This document shows, one piece after another, positions 10,396 through 23,081 of a DNA stretch of 64,000 nucleotides. The first letter of the stretch is position 1, and the number at the start of each line of letters is the position of its first letter. A program made the translations under genes and the position numbers. The stretch covers positions 1-64,000 of the forward strand of contig NXFV01001521.1 in assembly GCA_002803225.1 (NCBI GenBank), read 5' to 3'. Source of the DNA: Gamarada debralockiae (Eukaryota; Ascomycota; Leotiomycetes; Helotiales; Hyphodiscaceae). The notes beneath the pieces are model-generated. The model was not told the DNA's origin. It saw nothing but the letters and a program-made list of their open reading frames with translations, and searched no databases.

Positions 10396-12167
10396 ATGAG
10401 ATTGCTCAATACCGGAACCCTGAAGGTGGAGGAGTTCTTTGGCTCTGAAATACCATACTATGTCATCCTGTCTCATACTTGGGGTAAGGAAGAAGTTACA
10501 TTTCAGGATATGCAAACGTCGCAGGCGGAACAAAAGGCAGGCTATTCGAAGCTCCGAGGCTGCTGCACTCGAGCGGCGCAGGACGGGTACGGCTATGTCT
10601 GGATTGATACTTGCTGGTCAGTATTGCACTTTATCCTTCCATTGCAATCCCATTTCTCACAGGTACTGTTTGCAGCATAGACAAGACGAGCAGTACGGAA
10701 CTTTCCGAGGCTATCAATTCGATGTACAAGTGATACCAAGAGGCAGACATATGTTACGCCTACCTGGTAGATGTTCCAACAAATATAAACAATATGTCTT
10801 CCTGGGGTGATGACCGTGAAGATTGGAAGAGAAAATGGCAGAGAAGTTTTAACTGCAGCAAGTGGTTTATTCGGGGATGGACCCTTCAGGAGCTCATAGC
10901 ACCCCGCGCCGTTGAATTCTACGCCGCAGACTGGACCGAGATCGGGACGAAGTCCAGCCTCCGGGAAGCGCTCTCTATTATCACTAGGATCAGCATCCGA
11001 GTCCTTGACGGAGAGGATCCAACTATATGCAGCGTCGCTGAGAGGTTGACCTGGGCTGCTTCCAGGAAAACAACCAGGATCGAGGACGCTGCTTATTCTC
11101 TTCTCGGAATATTTCAGGTCAATATGCCTCTACTTTACGGGGAGGGTGAAAGTGCTTTGGTTCGTCTTCAAGAGCAGGTACTGAAGACTACCGAGGACTA
11201 TACTCTTCTCGCTCGAGGCGAATATGATGGGTCAATTCTGCATCGGAATGCGGCCAGAGCCCGAGGTGCCTTAGCTCGTCACTTGCTCGAATTTTACGTT
11301 CCAAACAAGACCCACTGGAGGTATTCCGACCTCCAATTGGACAGAACTTCGGAGACATTCCTACGCAAGAGCTCGAGCAACGTCGTGGCTGATATTACTC
11401 CATCATTAACTGCCAAAGGTCTTCATATATGCCTCCCGTTACTCAAAGTCTCGGATTCTGAGTATCTTGCATATCTTTATTGCAAACTTAAGGTAACGGG
11501 CCAACTAATGTGCATGCCCTTAAAACCAATAAATCTCGAAGCAAGTCGCTTCGAGCGAAGACTTTCGGAGTTCGAAGGATATCGTGGTCACCAGTTTCTC
11601 GACGCTGAACAACTCCCATTATTTCGTTTGGTCCCAATGTTTCTTCAGCAGGAACATCGACGGATGTCTCATCGAGGCCGAGGATTATCAAGCCTTTCGG
11701 AATATATTTTTGAGGTCGATACCACTAGGGTCTCTGATAAGTGCACAGTCAAAACTAGTTGGGGCTTCAGCACGGATGTTCTGCCTTTGACCACAAAAGT
11801 ATTTGCTGATGATGATCAAAGTCATTCTCCCCCACTCGGCGAGTATGTGGCTATATTTATCTTGAGTTCTGGAGATAACTTCTCGGTAAAGTTTGGCATG
11901 GAATCTGGAAAACCTTGGTGCTCCATTCTCCTCCAACCTGAGGACGACCATGGACTTCATATCACTAACGACGTCTGGGAAATATTGAGTTCTTGGAGAA
12001 TGCTTGTTATGGGCTCTTTTCCAGACATTCCCATCGATCGTGCTACGAAGATGCTGCGGTCAAATCTTGGGGAGGTCTTTGTTTCTACCCGCAAGCTTGC
12101 GTCGCGGCTAGTTGTGAGCGTTCAAATCAATGCAGCAAAGCCGTCAGAGGATACGGAGGTAGAATAA
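10396..12167 (+). pseudogene. HET-domain incompatibility gene with one nonsense codon
   Basis: HET-domain proteins trigger cell death after fusion of unlike strains. Exon 1 (10396-10616) gives MRLLNTGTLKVEEF, then ILSHTWGKEEV and GYVWIDTC. A 59-bp intron (10617-10675, GTCAGT...GCAG) rejoins to IDKTSSTELSEAINSMYK. There an in-frame TGA (10731-10733) replaces the Trp usual in MYxWYxxADxCYAYL. The frame then runs open for about 475 codons: RGWTLQELIAPRAVEFY, the SWAxxRxTTRxED block, AYSLLGIFQVNMPLLYGEG, and a diverged C-terminal region. Apart from the single TGA it looks intact. Unless the stop is an error or read through, only a fragment of about 91 residues is made from the first ATG. It starts 164 bp after the Helitron end. 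Confidence 0.85.
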
Positions 12168-12777
12168 CAAAATATTTTCTTCTTGCTTTGAATTTAATCA
12201 TGACCACGACTCGAACTTCTCTACCTCCAATCTTATCTATCGAAAGACTCAACGTAAATGGCTAAAACGATAGAAAAAGTCTCACATTGATCTTATTGTT
12301 CTCACCTCTGGCAATTAAACGACTTCCAAAGCTCTGTTTACAACCCAGCGAAAGCAGTTATACCCAGTCTCGAGACTCAAGGTATCAAGCTAGGACTGCG
12401 AGAATTCATCCCCTCTTCTGAATATGCCCTGGGTTTTTCTGAACCTCATCACATCGAGCACTCATTTTGTACTATCCTTAGTGTTGAATTTTAGGCCTTA
12501 GTAAGCAATATCTAATTATAGTAATAAGAATTGAGTTGCAATTGCTATTTTATAGCGATACGGAGCCTGTATTTATAGGGTTCGAAGCCCTGAAAGAGCT
12601 GAATCAGGTGCTGTAGCTGATTATTCGGTCTCCCCGAAGCTGAGCTTATAGCACACTATTCAGTTGAATTTCAGTTTCTACAGCCCTGTAAATATAGGCC
12701 CTAGCTCCCTATTCGGCTGAGAGAGGACTAGCGGGGAATGAGTCTTGTCGGGCCCGAGGACCTGTAAGGGTGACTTG
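12168..12777. other. AT-rich spacer with inverted-repeat segments
   Basis: No gene. Between about 12480 and 12740 the sequence has short inverted segments such as CCTGTATTTATAGGG (12563) against CCCTGTAAATATAGG (12685) and a TTCGG...CCGAA hairpin. It may be a degraded transposon that removed the 5' part of the next HET gene. Ends could not be defined. Confidence 0.4.
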
Positions 12778-12789
12778 TCGACTCCGCTC

Positions 12790-14588
12790 GTCGGGGTCGA
12801 CATAGTATGCATTAACCAAGCGGACGAGGACGAGAAAACCAATCATGTGATTCCGATGCAGAAGATATATGCGACAGCCGAACGGGTTACCGTTTGGCTG
12901 GGTAATCCACCCGATGCAAACCTTGCCAGGCATCTGATTGAGAAGTTATGTGTCAGACTCAGTATCCTTGAACCATAAGTTTGGGGAGAATCAATTTTGT
13001 ATTCATGCATGCGTGCTCGAAAAGCTAATGGCGATGCCTCACCGTTAGAGTGACTGGCTTTGAAGAGACTCTTTGGAAACCCTTGATTTGAAAGATGCTG
13101 GGTTTTGCAGGAGCTCGTTCTTGCGTCGAAGGCTTTCATTCTTTGTGGCGGTCGTTACATTGATTTTGATCTTCTGATGCTTATTATCAAGGCATTTTCG
13201 ACGGAGAATTGGACCTTACTCGAAGACTTCTTTGTCAAGAGGACGAAGATCTGCTGGCTTCTACTCATTAATGCCGTCACGATGGCGGGCCTCCGGATGC
13301 GATATCAGGAGAAAGAGAAGCCTCTAGAGCTCCATACCGCTCTCACACCGCGTGTCACATACCATGCGACTGAGCCCAAAGACAAAATATTCGCTCTACA
13401 GGGAATTACGGAGGCAGCAGAGAATATTAAGGATGTGCCAATCAACTGAAAGTTCTCAGTTGTGGAGGACCTGCTCAATACAGCACACTACTTCTTGAAG
13501 AGATCAGAGACCTTGAAAGTACTTAAGATGGCGTGGTGTGGACTTGATACTAGTCCCAGTGAGTACTCTAAAAATATTCCATCCTGGGTCGTAGATTGGA
13601 AAAGGACACGACCAATCGAAGCAACCGCGTTCAACTCAATCACCAATCGGAGGTGGTATGGAGCGGCTTCCGAAGAGGAGGCAAAAATAATAGTCCGCAG
13701 TCGTTGGATAATTGAGCTGGGTGGTATGTATGTCGATAGGATCAGGATGAGAGGGACGATTATTGAGCCGCCAAAGATGGACGCTTTCAATTCGATCTCT
13801 GCATTTTATGCTAGCGGATAGTGTGGTTTCGAGAAGCGGAATCCATGGTCAAAGAATATGCTCCTGATCCATACTTCAATGGACAATCCCGAACGGAAGC
13901 TTTTTGGCGGAATTGTATTGGTGATCAAGGATGGGAAAAGAGACTTGCGGCTCCACAGTATGGAAAAGGATTCCTGGATTATAAAGAATCGGTGTTTAAG
14001 GGCTATTGGGAGAATAAAGACAAAAAGGCCAAAACTGCTGGAGTGGTGCTGAGTAAGGATGATTAGTTATTTAGGGAGGAGCAAGATTTCTTGCTGGAGA
14101 TGGAAGGAGATCCGAGACTGTTACTTGAGCGAATGGAGTCTGGGTATACATTCTCCAACGCGATCGGTCTCTGCTGTAATGGGAGGCGTTTTGCAATCAC
14201 TGAGAATGGATACCTGGCCGTCGTCCCGCCGGGCACGGAAGATGGCGATCTTGTCTGCCTTGTCCTTGGGGCGGATTTGCCGTTCATTATGAGACGTCGA
14301 GCTTTGTCAGACAGTAAGGGTGGAGGGAAGAACGATGGATACTTGTTGGTTGGAGAATGCTACATCCATGGAATGGTGGATGGAGAAGTGTTGAAGCAGA
14401 GTCGCCAGGTCGAGACGTTTGTGGTGCACAGACGAACGCAGGGAAGTTGTGAAAGAAGCTGGCTGGTCATATCCAATCTCGAGTCGGAAATCGCATTTCG
14501 CAGTATTGCCACAATCGCGGAAGCGGACCTTGGGAAATTGTCTGTGCCCAGCCTATGTGTTTGCATTGGGATGGTTGTCCTGGGGTGA
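12790..14588 (+). pseudogene. HET-6/OR-type incompatibility pseudogene
   Basis: Begins inside the HET domain at VDIVCINQADEDEKTN...MQKIYATAERVTVWLG; the N-terminal third is missing. Further conserved parts follow: LQELVLASKAFILCGGRYID (13105), PKDKIFALQGITEAA, IPSWVVDWKRTRP, and a C-terminal region with GYTFSNAIGLCCNGRRF and YLLVGECYIHGM. The frame is broken by TAA 12976, TGA 13051, TGA 13084 and TGA 13447, by TAG 13819 with a frameshift there, and by TAG 14064. Several stops fall where Trp is expected (NP-W-F, DD-W-L). It is in the class of Neurospora het-6. Not functional. Confidence 0.85.
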
Positions 14589-15622
14589 CGATTAGACAGT
14601 TGGTATCAAATCTTGCAACTTCTAACACGGAGTGAAACTTCACCACAACATCTCGTTGCCTTCCATGGTTGCACTATTTCCAGTTAATGTTCGTTCTTCA
14701 AGGGCCGATTCCATTCAATGTCTGCGAGATCCACCCCACACCGTCATCCAATCGTTTCTTTCCATTTACCCCTTCACATCATCCAAACTCTCTTCGCCAC
14801 ATCAATTCAACACCCTCGGCATCTGTCGTACATCGCCCAACCCAGCGTCCCAACTCGCCATCGCCCCTTTCTCTAGTCACCCAAACTTGCATCTTCCGCC
14901 TTCCACCGTCCACTCTTGCCACATAATCCTGTATAAGCGCCTAAAAGATGGCAAAACGAAAAATTCACTCAAATTAAAATTCAAAACTAGACAAGAAAAA
15001 TCTTCGTCTGTCTTTTTCAACAAGGGTGGGAAACACCTCCCAGACGCCCGAAGAGTCCGGATTCTATGAAGGATTAGGGAATCTTACTGGACCTGGTAGA
15101 GGAAGGGTCACGTGAAAGTGTGGCGAACAATCGCTTCCTGGCCTTCCATATCAAACGTATCGAAGACTCCTTCGTAGAAACCAAAGAAACACTCGCTCTT
15201 CACCTCTCTAAACTCGTTTGGTTCCCACTGGGGACTTTATACTTCATGGATCGTCACCTGCCAACTTGATATAAGTGGTATATGTCATGTTCATGCATCT
15301 ATCTTAAAAAGTATATAGCTGTGGATGGATGAGCTACAGCCCATCAATCACGGTACCATATGTATGAGCATGCCTCAACGCCTCTGATACTGGTCGCGAT
15401 GCGTCCCCAGCCCAGTTTGACGCCGAAACCCGCTCCCCATTTTGGCCAGTGGTAAATAGTACAATGTGCCGCCTTCCAAACGCCAACCTTCCAAACGCCA
15501 AATCAAATCTCGTTGCGCGTATCTCATCTGGTCATTCCAATGTTTCTCTAATGCAGCGCCATCTCTGTTAAGACAAAGTGTGAATAACCAATCTAAAACC
15601 CCGGCCAACCCCTCCTCCTACT
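14589..15622. other. Intergenic, no gene
   Basis: About 1 kb between the HET pseudogene and the bZIP gene 3' end. An open frame at 14632-15069 has pyrimidine-rich, low-information composition and no recognisable domain. Probably 3' flank and spacer. Confidence 0.4.
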
Positions 15623-17230
15623 TCATAACTCATCAAAGCGACAAACATCCCTAAACTCCGGATACTTATCCGCAAAGGGCCTCTTCATACTCATATTTGA
15701 AATATCACTCAAATGTCTATCCAACTTCTTGCTGACCTTAATCTGTCCATCCTCAAAAATAAGCGCTTGCATTGGATCCGGAAAGTTCACGCTAAGATTT
15801 GAAGCGTAGTCGTTCTGGAACTCGACGTTATCGTAACGATCTTGGTTCTCGATGACTTTTTCGCGGAATTTGCCCCAGGGAGGAAGATCCATCCACGCGG
15901 GGTGCGCGATCAGCAGCTGACTGGGTCGAGGAGCCTGCCAGTCATGTAATCGCTGGTAGGTGGAGTAAGAGGGGTCGACTGTTTGACCATTAGACTTAGA
16001 TTTTGGTTTTTTTGGGTGATCGGGAGAGGGGAGGCTTACTCTGCCACTGGACGAATCGGTACATGCACATGAAGGAGGCGAGCTTTTCTGGAATCAGCGC
16101 GAATCCGCGGTTGGAAAGGACTTGTGCATACCGGGCCATTACTTCGGTCAAGCTAGTGGGCGTCTTTGATGGCCCGGGCTGATCAAATAGTGCATGAACG
16201 GAGGGGAAATCGGAACCGATGAGGTCCTCGCCGCTTAAGCCAGATGTCATGGCTAAGTGGCGTTGTGAATGGATGACGGAAAGCATCATGTGGTCGACTT
16301 GGGTGATGGGTTCTTTTAGCTTGGTGCTGAGTTGCCACGCGTAGATTGAGGGCTGTGATTGCCAGCATGTTGAGGCGCCGAAAGAGGGGTTATTGATTAC
16401 GTCTGCGAAGCCGGACTGTTGGAGGTCGGCGAATCGTGAGGGTTGGGAGAAGGCGGGGTGGAAGGGTGTCCAGGCTGGTGCTGGTTTGGAGAGGCTTTGG
16501 GGTTGTGAGGTTTGTGATCCGAAGACCATTGGGTCGTCCCAGATAGGGATTGCTTGGGGTGATTGTGTGTAGTGTTGTTGGCCAGCCTCTGTATCATCGC
16601 TGCCATAGCTATTCGTTCTCATCGTAGGAGCTGTAGCGTATATAGGTGCATCGTTCGTGTACGAAGCTGAGACAGGTGCTTGGGCTTGCAGGGTTGGGAT
16701 ATGTGATGGTAGTGAGCCTTGAGGCCATGTCGAATTTGCCCCTGGTATCCATTCCATTTCGACCTTCTGCGGTATCAACAGCTCCTCTGGGATATCTTGT
16801 GGTATCGATGCGGCAGACACTGGAGGCGTCTGTTGCACCCTGACTTGTGCTCTGAGCTTCTCGATCTCGTCCTCCAGTTCTCGATTCCTTGCCAGGACTC
16901 GTTCCATGCTTCCAGCTCGACTACCTTCCTCCAATTCTTTGACCTTCCTCTCCAAGTTTTCAATATGTTCTTTTGTCCGCTGACGAATATTACGTTGTGC
17001 CTCTCGATCATTCGCTCGTTTCCGTGCAAGTTGTGCTTTGCTGAGGTGTGTAACTGATCGTTTGCCGCCTCGAGCACCTGCCATTTGATTAGCATGCGGT
17101 TCAAAACGAAGGATTCGCGTTAAGAGACTATACCTTTCTTCCTGGGCTCCTCTTGATCCATACTAGTAGCCGTGGGGCTGCTTGAACTGCGTGCACTGGA
17201 CGTCTCTTCTCGGATTGTGATAATGGGCAT
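15623..17230 (-). CDS. bZIP transcription factor, DUF3425 type
   Basis: Nuclear DNA-binding regulator; targets unknown. Three exons: 17230-17134, 17077-16040 and 15978-15623, with introns of 56 bp (GTATAG...GCAG) and 61 bp (GTAAGC...ACAG), giving 496 residues. The first exon starts MPIITIREETSSARS and ends MDQEEPRKK, a usual lead-in for this family. The basic region (about residues 45-70) has RKRANDREAQRNIRQRTK, followed by a zipper with Leu/Val heptads (IENLERKVKELEE...RELEDEIEKLRAQ). The middle is Gln/Pro/Ser-rich and probably activating. The C-terminal region (about 300-480) carries the DUF3425-like helical segment ending in RLHDWQAPRPSQLLIAHPAW and a short tail to VCRFDEL. The long upstream spacer suggests complex regulation. 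Confidence 0.85.
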
Positions 17231-20200
17231 TATATTTATCGTTGTGTTGTGTTCATATCATTTGCCAGTGCGTGGCGGTGGAGTTGGTTGTAGATGGAGG
17301 CTAACGCGTAATGTCCTGCCTTTCAGGTGATGTGGATGTGGATGGATATTGTCCGCTCGGAAGTGGGGCCGACAAGTAAAAGTACAGTAGAAAATGGAGT
17401 ATATCCACAGCAGCAGGGGCAAAGACCACAATTGAGGATGTGTTGAGGCTTTGCGGGGCAGGATAAATATATCCAGAAATATTTTATGGTGGTTCTGTTC
17501 TGTTTTGTAGGAGGACGGGCAGGGCGATTATGATATCAGCTTTTGTGATCCGGATTTTCGTTTCGGCACTCTTGCCCAATTTTTGGGAAGAGTCGGGATT
17601 AGCGCGGACACGGGCTCTTCTACGAGTAACTTCACCCTCTGTCCTGAGGTGCAGCCACCCAAGTCTGGTAAGCCAGAGAAAAAGCAAACCTTCCCTGTTC
17701 TGGGGTAAAATCTTCTCAGTCCTTCAGAACCCGTGTCTCATCATCAGGGATCCTCCGATATTTTGCGCTGCCCCTCGTGAATGCCATGATGCGAGCCTGA
17801 TTGGCTGTTACGGGGGTAATGCCTCTAATTAAGGTTTGGACGGCGTGTAGATCCTGTCGGCCCAATGGACGGATCCCTGTCAGTAATTGCGTTGGAAATG
17901 ACGGTGAGCGAACGATGGGGGGTTGGATGTTTATGGGCATGGGGGAGGCAGTTTTACCAATTGAACGGGGAGATTTGGGAACGACGTTAACAGCTTGATT
18001 CTTGGTTTACCAATCGAGTTTACATCGTCAAGAATTAGCCAAGAGACGGCCAATGGAAAGGCTTGGACGGCGCCAAAGGGAGCCAACCCATCACCAAACG
18101 AGGAAGCCATAGGCTACTAGGCCGAGTTTTCATGCCCACATGCCACGTTTTTGAAAGAACTCAAATTCAAAACCATCTCTGCCGTAAGCTGGCGTAAGGA
18201 CTAGGGATACAACCCTGAAGATAGGGAATAATACTGATAGAGGATAGGCATTGAGACTATTACAGTCCACATGATCCCAAGCCTTTGCGTTCGTAATCCG
18301 CCTCATTACGATCTTCAGGGTCAAATTGCAACCTCAGACAAAACCTTCATCCAATACATACAGACACGGAAGAGATTTATTGGCAACCTCACTCCTGCAC
18401 CAAAACGAGCACATAAACCAGCCACACTCATCCCTCTTCTAAACTTAAAAAGGCTCCTTCGCATTCTGGAGGAAGCTCCTAACGAAAGACAAAATTCAGA
18501 TGAAACCAAAGTACCGCAACATTAGCATATTCACATCTCGATCCGAGAAACGCATCGCATCAAAGTTTGAAGTCCCGAGCGCAGAGTTTACACTTCGATC
18601 GCTTGACACGAGGCCGTCGCTGAGCGGTGCGCTCTCTACTGTACCTGATTGACTGTGCTTTGCGCTAGTATGAGTAACTTAAGGCTGAAATCTGGCGGTA
18701 AGGCCCACTTCGGATCTCGTTCTCAAGGGAGCATATGAACGGACTCGATGCTGGTGTTGATAGACGGGTCGGAAATTTTCCGTGGAAACATTCCGCTCTG
18801 TGCTTTCCCTACTAATAAGGAGCTTTCCGAATTCTGAGATGTGATATAAATTTCCTTTTGTCTGTAAATTCCATTCTGCAAGAAAGTTTTATTACGATCC
18901 TCAGGCCCTGTTCATGGCGTTCATGGAACTTCATGCGGAATGCGTTATGGAATGCCCTAGAAGGGCGGGAGAAGTACGGCGAATAACTGAGCGCACAAAG
19001 CGCTTACGTACCTTTATTACTATCCATACAATTATTTGACTTTGGAATTCCAACCCTGAAATTATTCCCTTGTGATAACCGTTGCACAAATGCACCTCTG
19101 TCTGTGCCTCCAAACTCTATCTGCCTTCTGTGGTTTCATCTCAGTGTTTCCACGCCCGCCACTCGCCGACTGACCCCCTCCCAAATCCCACTGCATCCAT
19201 CATTGGAGACAATGCAAGATAAACTTTTTTTTACCTTCCGAAAATTAACCATGTGACGCCTTAACACCCACGTTTCCACATGGCATGCAGTCAATCCCTT
19301 GCACCTTGGTGCTCACTTTGACCTCATCTTACTTTCCAGGGAACGGTTCTTGCCGGTTCTTGAACTCAATTTCTAATACTTAACGCCCTGTCGCCAGATG
19401 CGGAAGCTCAGATGTGTTCGAATTCAGAATATTGACCGGCAAACGCGGTTACCAGATCATTGCAACTCGATGGCCGTGTAACCTCAGCCTTGCAATCTGA
19501 TTCGCAGCCTCGCCCTACCGACCACCTCCACTATCGGATAAGGGACATCTCAGACTACTGTATGCCCTACCCTCACCGTCGCTAGAGACACTGAAAATAG
19601 TAGTAGAATTGACATTCCCTCCTTACTTCTCAACAAGGCTAGTCATACACTTTTACCCCCACTCCCTTCACCGGTCTCGACATTTCCTCAACTCAAAACA
19701 CCAGATCGCAAGTCGCTTTCGTGACAACGACAACCTTACCCCAGAGATCCTTCACCCTAAACCGAGACAGATGTCAAGGCATCATTCGGTGAACTTCAAC
19801 AACAAGCCCGTTGAATATTGCGGAGGTTACACGACAACAGCCTTTCCCGTGCCACACCTCCGACTTCACCTATATATGCTGTGCCACATTACAGCCTGAT
19901 CTAATCTAATCTTGCCGACCCGTCCGGGATTCTCCTTCGCAAACGCAAGACCGAATCTGGTGAACTCTCCTCAGGATTTCAACAGATGCGAATACGCCGG
20001 CCCTTCCTCTCGTCTCCAATCCATCCCGAAATAAACTTCTTTTCTAGAATGTCACCGAGCGTTCGAAAGTTGGTCACCCGATCTCGCATTGACAACACTT
20101 TTTATTAGTAATGATTAGTCGCATAGGGTCAGGTTTCCCGGGATGAGGCAAAAGACTCGTTACAGGACATGCACAACATGCCAACATGCCGAACCGAGAT

Positions 20201-21539
20201 TTATAGAAATTCACCCTATTGGATTAGGTCAACTACACCAAAAATACCCCTGCTAAAACTTGACTAGAGAAGCCATCGAACAGAATTACATTTTATAACA
20301 TAACTTTACAACGCCACAACCTTTTAAAAAAACCTTAAACCAAGAGGAGGTATAGCGAAGATTATACTTTAAATTAATAGATTCCACAGTTAAATAAGTC
20401 AACTGTCGCGCGCGAAAAAGGTAGGCGAGCCCCTCGGGCCACTTAAAATTCTATTGATTGTTGTTGGTTTGATGCACCTGTTGCTCAGCAACACAGCCTT
20501 CCGAAACCACCATCACTGCACGACGCACCCCCCTTTTCGGTTTCCCATATATGGCAGGACATAACAACACATAGTCTCATCATACAACCAGGCTTTCTTC
20601 ACCGATGATGTTGCATCACGACGCATACCTCACCGCTCAACTTTACTCCCAAAGCACCAATCGATTTGTTTACCAAAGTTTTCTTGCATCGTCACATGAA
20701 AATTCAAAATCACAGACAGGACAAGGAACTCAACCGAATTCTCCCATCCTTGCCTCGATCCTCTGCATGCAATGTCGTAAACCATTCCCTCTTTTCATTA
20801 CTGTACCTGCCAGCGGACAATTCGTCATCCGCCAGCCGGCACCAACACCCCACCGCTGCAGAAGGCCCGTGCAGCCACGTGCTCAAACGCGAGCCGACGC
20901 GACGCGAGCCGACGCATCGAATCACCACCACGCCTAACCACCACCACCGTCTCTGTGTAACCCTCGAGCTGCAACGCTCGCAACCCAAATTCCTTCCACC
21001 TGACCTTCTGGAAGGAAAATCATACTTTGTTGGCCGCGATACCCCTTGGGTTTTAGGGAAAACCCCATGACTCCGGACCGGAAGCCCTCAAAGTCTGAGC
21101 GTGGGGGAGAGTTCCGAAGTCTGAAGCTTATGTGAATCAGTTGAACTTACGGAGTTCTACCGGACGAGTAGCTATTGCAGCTATCTGACACTTGCGGTCG
21201 AGGTGAAAGGTTGCATTACTGCAGTGCGACAATGGAGCAAATTCCAGATTGCAGAAGTCCGAACTCACGCTCGCAACTATCCCTGCCAATGCATTCTGTT
21301 ATGTCAACAGTTGTAGCCAGTGCGCTCTCTAGATATGAGGGGTAGAGTGACGAATATCAGATCTTCACCACCACCAAATCTTCAAATCCTCAATTCCTAC
21401 TCTCTAGGTATCGACGAGATGATATCACAAAAAAATGTGGGTTTCTAAGCTTAAAGTTAAACAATTACTTCACAATTACTCTTTCCCCTTAAGCGAATAT
21501 GAAAATGTTATCGAAATCGCGATCTTTCCGCTTGATCTT

Positions 21540-22680
21540 TGCTTCTAGACTCGTGGGATGGGTATCGAGATCATGAATTAGGATCGAAAGTGGCAAAAAA
21601 CGTGGCATTGTGCTTAAAGTTTCGACGGTTCCCTTCAACCGCATCTTAGTGACGTCAAAACGAATCCCAAAAACCTCTGCCGTCAAAGAATATCAAGTTT
21701 TTGCTTCACTTTACTGTTGCTTGAAGACATGTTCCAGGTCTTGACGTCGGCATCATGATTGAGATCATCACGGTTTGGAATTCATTAAGTTCAGCCATCT
21801 CTTCCTAGTTACTTTCATTCCTTGAGTACATGTGATGACATTTCTCAGATCCTCGATATAGAACAGAATCATTGCTTACGTTCGAGATTGCGATGATCTC
21901 GAGTTTACCTGTAACACTAGTAAATATCCCCGCACGAGAAAACGAGGCATAGAGTTGGAATCCCTCCATTCCGCTTTCTTACTCTTGGGCGACAACCAAA
22001 AATGACGTCCATTATCCAAGACCCTCCTCCACCTTACCATTTTTTCATAGCCACGTTCCAGATCACAACGACGGTAACTCGAGGTCGCGATTGAGTGATT
22101 GACACCCGCCGGTGGAGATCGTCGCACGAGAAACGTAGCATAGAGTTTGAACCGTTCATCCTACCTCTTGGCGGCACCTCAACCCGATATCAAATTGTCC
22201 AAAACCCCCTCCTCCGCGTCATAAACACGCTCATGGTCTGGAAGACGACATCCTCGCGGCCACGGCCCAGATGATCGAGGGGCAAAAAGCGTGGCATAAA
22301 GTTCAACGGCTCCCTAACCCCTTCCATCCTCAACCAGATGCTAGAAGAAACTCACAGGACTCCGAATTTCAAAACCCATCACAAAACCGTCACTCGAGCC
22401 TAGGATGGTGGTGACTTCGTGATTACTATTGCTACCTCCCCGGAATCCAGATGCTCCCACTCGCGAGAAATTGTAGCTTTAAAGTTTAATCATCGTTTGG
22501 TGACTTTCGTAATCATGGGAAAATAAACAGAACTTCTTCAAAGTCAAAGTCCGAAACACAAGAAAAATATCATTAGAGAAGAACTACTTCTCACCTGGCT
22601 GCCATGGGATATCGCGGCCCCGGCCACAATCGCCGGAAGTAGCTTTAAAGTTCACAGTCTTCAATTACTCTCTTAACTGC
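21540..22680. repeat. Degenerate periodic repeat, ~172 bp spacing
   Basis: A core resembling CGCACGAGAAACGTGGCATAAAGTTYAACGGTTC recurs at about 21601, 21778, 21943, 22134, 22290, 22471 and 22637. Spacings are 177, 165, 191, 156, 181 and 166 bp. The best-matched copies are at 21931 and 22123 (both CGCACGAGAAA...GCATAGAGTT) and at 21597 and 22284 (both GGCAAAAA-CGTGGCAT). The other copies are weaker. The arms between cores share CT-rich stretches such as ACCCTCCTCCACC and CCCCCTCCTCCGC. Confidence 0.6.
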
Positions 22681-22780
22681 ATAAAACCAAAACTCAAACC
22701 CAAAACTCAATGAGCGTGACGGTGCCAATAACGCAAATGAGAAGACAATCTCGACGCCTAGCCAGGCACCGGAAAGCAGG

Positions 22781-22875
22781 TGCCCGCTGCCCGCTGCCCG
22801 CTGCCAAAATCCAGTAATCCGAAATGATCCACCAGAATCCGAAATAATCCACCAGAATCCGAACTGATCCACCAG
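22781..22875. repeat. Two short tandem repeats (7 bp and 20 bp units)
   Basis: Three copies of CCCGCTG lie at about 22783-22804, followed by three copies of a 20-bp unit AATCCGAAATGATCCACCAG at 22816-22835, 22836-22855 and 22856-22875, with one or two changes per copy. Likely a minisatellite. Confidence 0.85.
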
Positions 22876-23081
22876 AATGATACTCCGGAAATAAACCCAA
22901 TCCACTGGTACACCCACACGTTCCGCTTTCTCCACACCACAATGTTGTCACAATCCCATTTTCGACTCCCAATCATATGATATAAGGCAACCGCCGCACC
23001 CGCAGTAAACTGGACCCCTGAACCTTAATCCTCCACGCATCCACACATCCACATACACCCATCCAAACCCCCACGAACTAC

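Larger units (their letters stand above)
17231..23081. other. 5.9-kb spacer between bZIP and kinesin genes
   Basis: No protein gene was recognised. It begins with the bZIP promoter and ends in the kinesin 3' flank. Short frames (18271-18525, 19609-19899, 20605-20937) lack family features. An AT-rich pocket near 20200-20450 could be an old degraded element. A degenerate periodic repeat fills 21540-22680 and two small tandem repeats lie at 22781-22875. A long untranslated leader or a noncoding RNA is possible but not shown. Confidence 0.5.

Noticed and set aside
10617..10662. Shorter intron ending at CTCACAG in the HET gene
   Set aside because: It places the next exon out of frame and loses the conserved C-IDKTS junction; the 10675 acceptor fits.
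12480..12740. Complete transposon with defined inverted repeats
   Set aside because: Inverted segments are short and no target duplication or consistent ends were found; left as a degraded spacer.
14632..15069. 145-codon open frame on the + strand
   Set aside because: Pyrimidine-rich promoter-like sequence with no conserved motif; probably chance.
22781..22875. CRISPR-like array
   Set aside because: Units are directly adjacent without unique spacers, and the organism is a fungus; these are simple tandem repeats.
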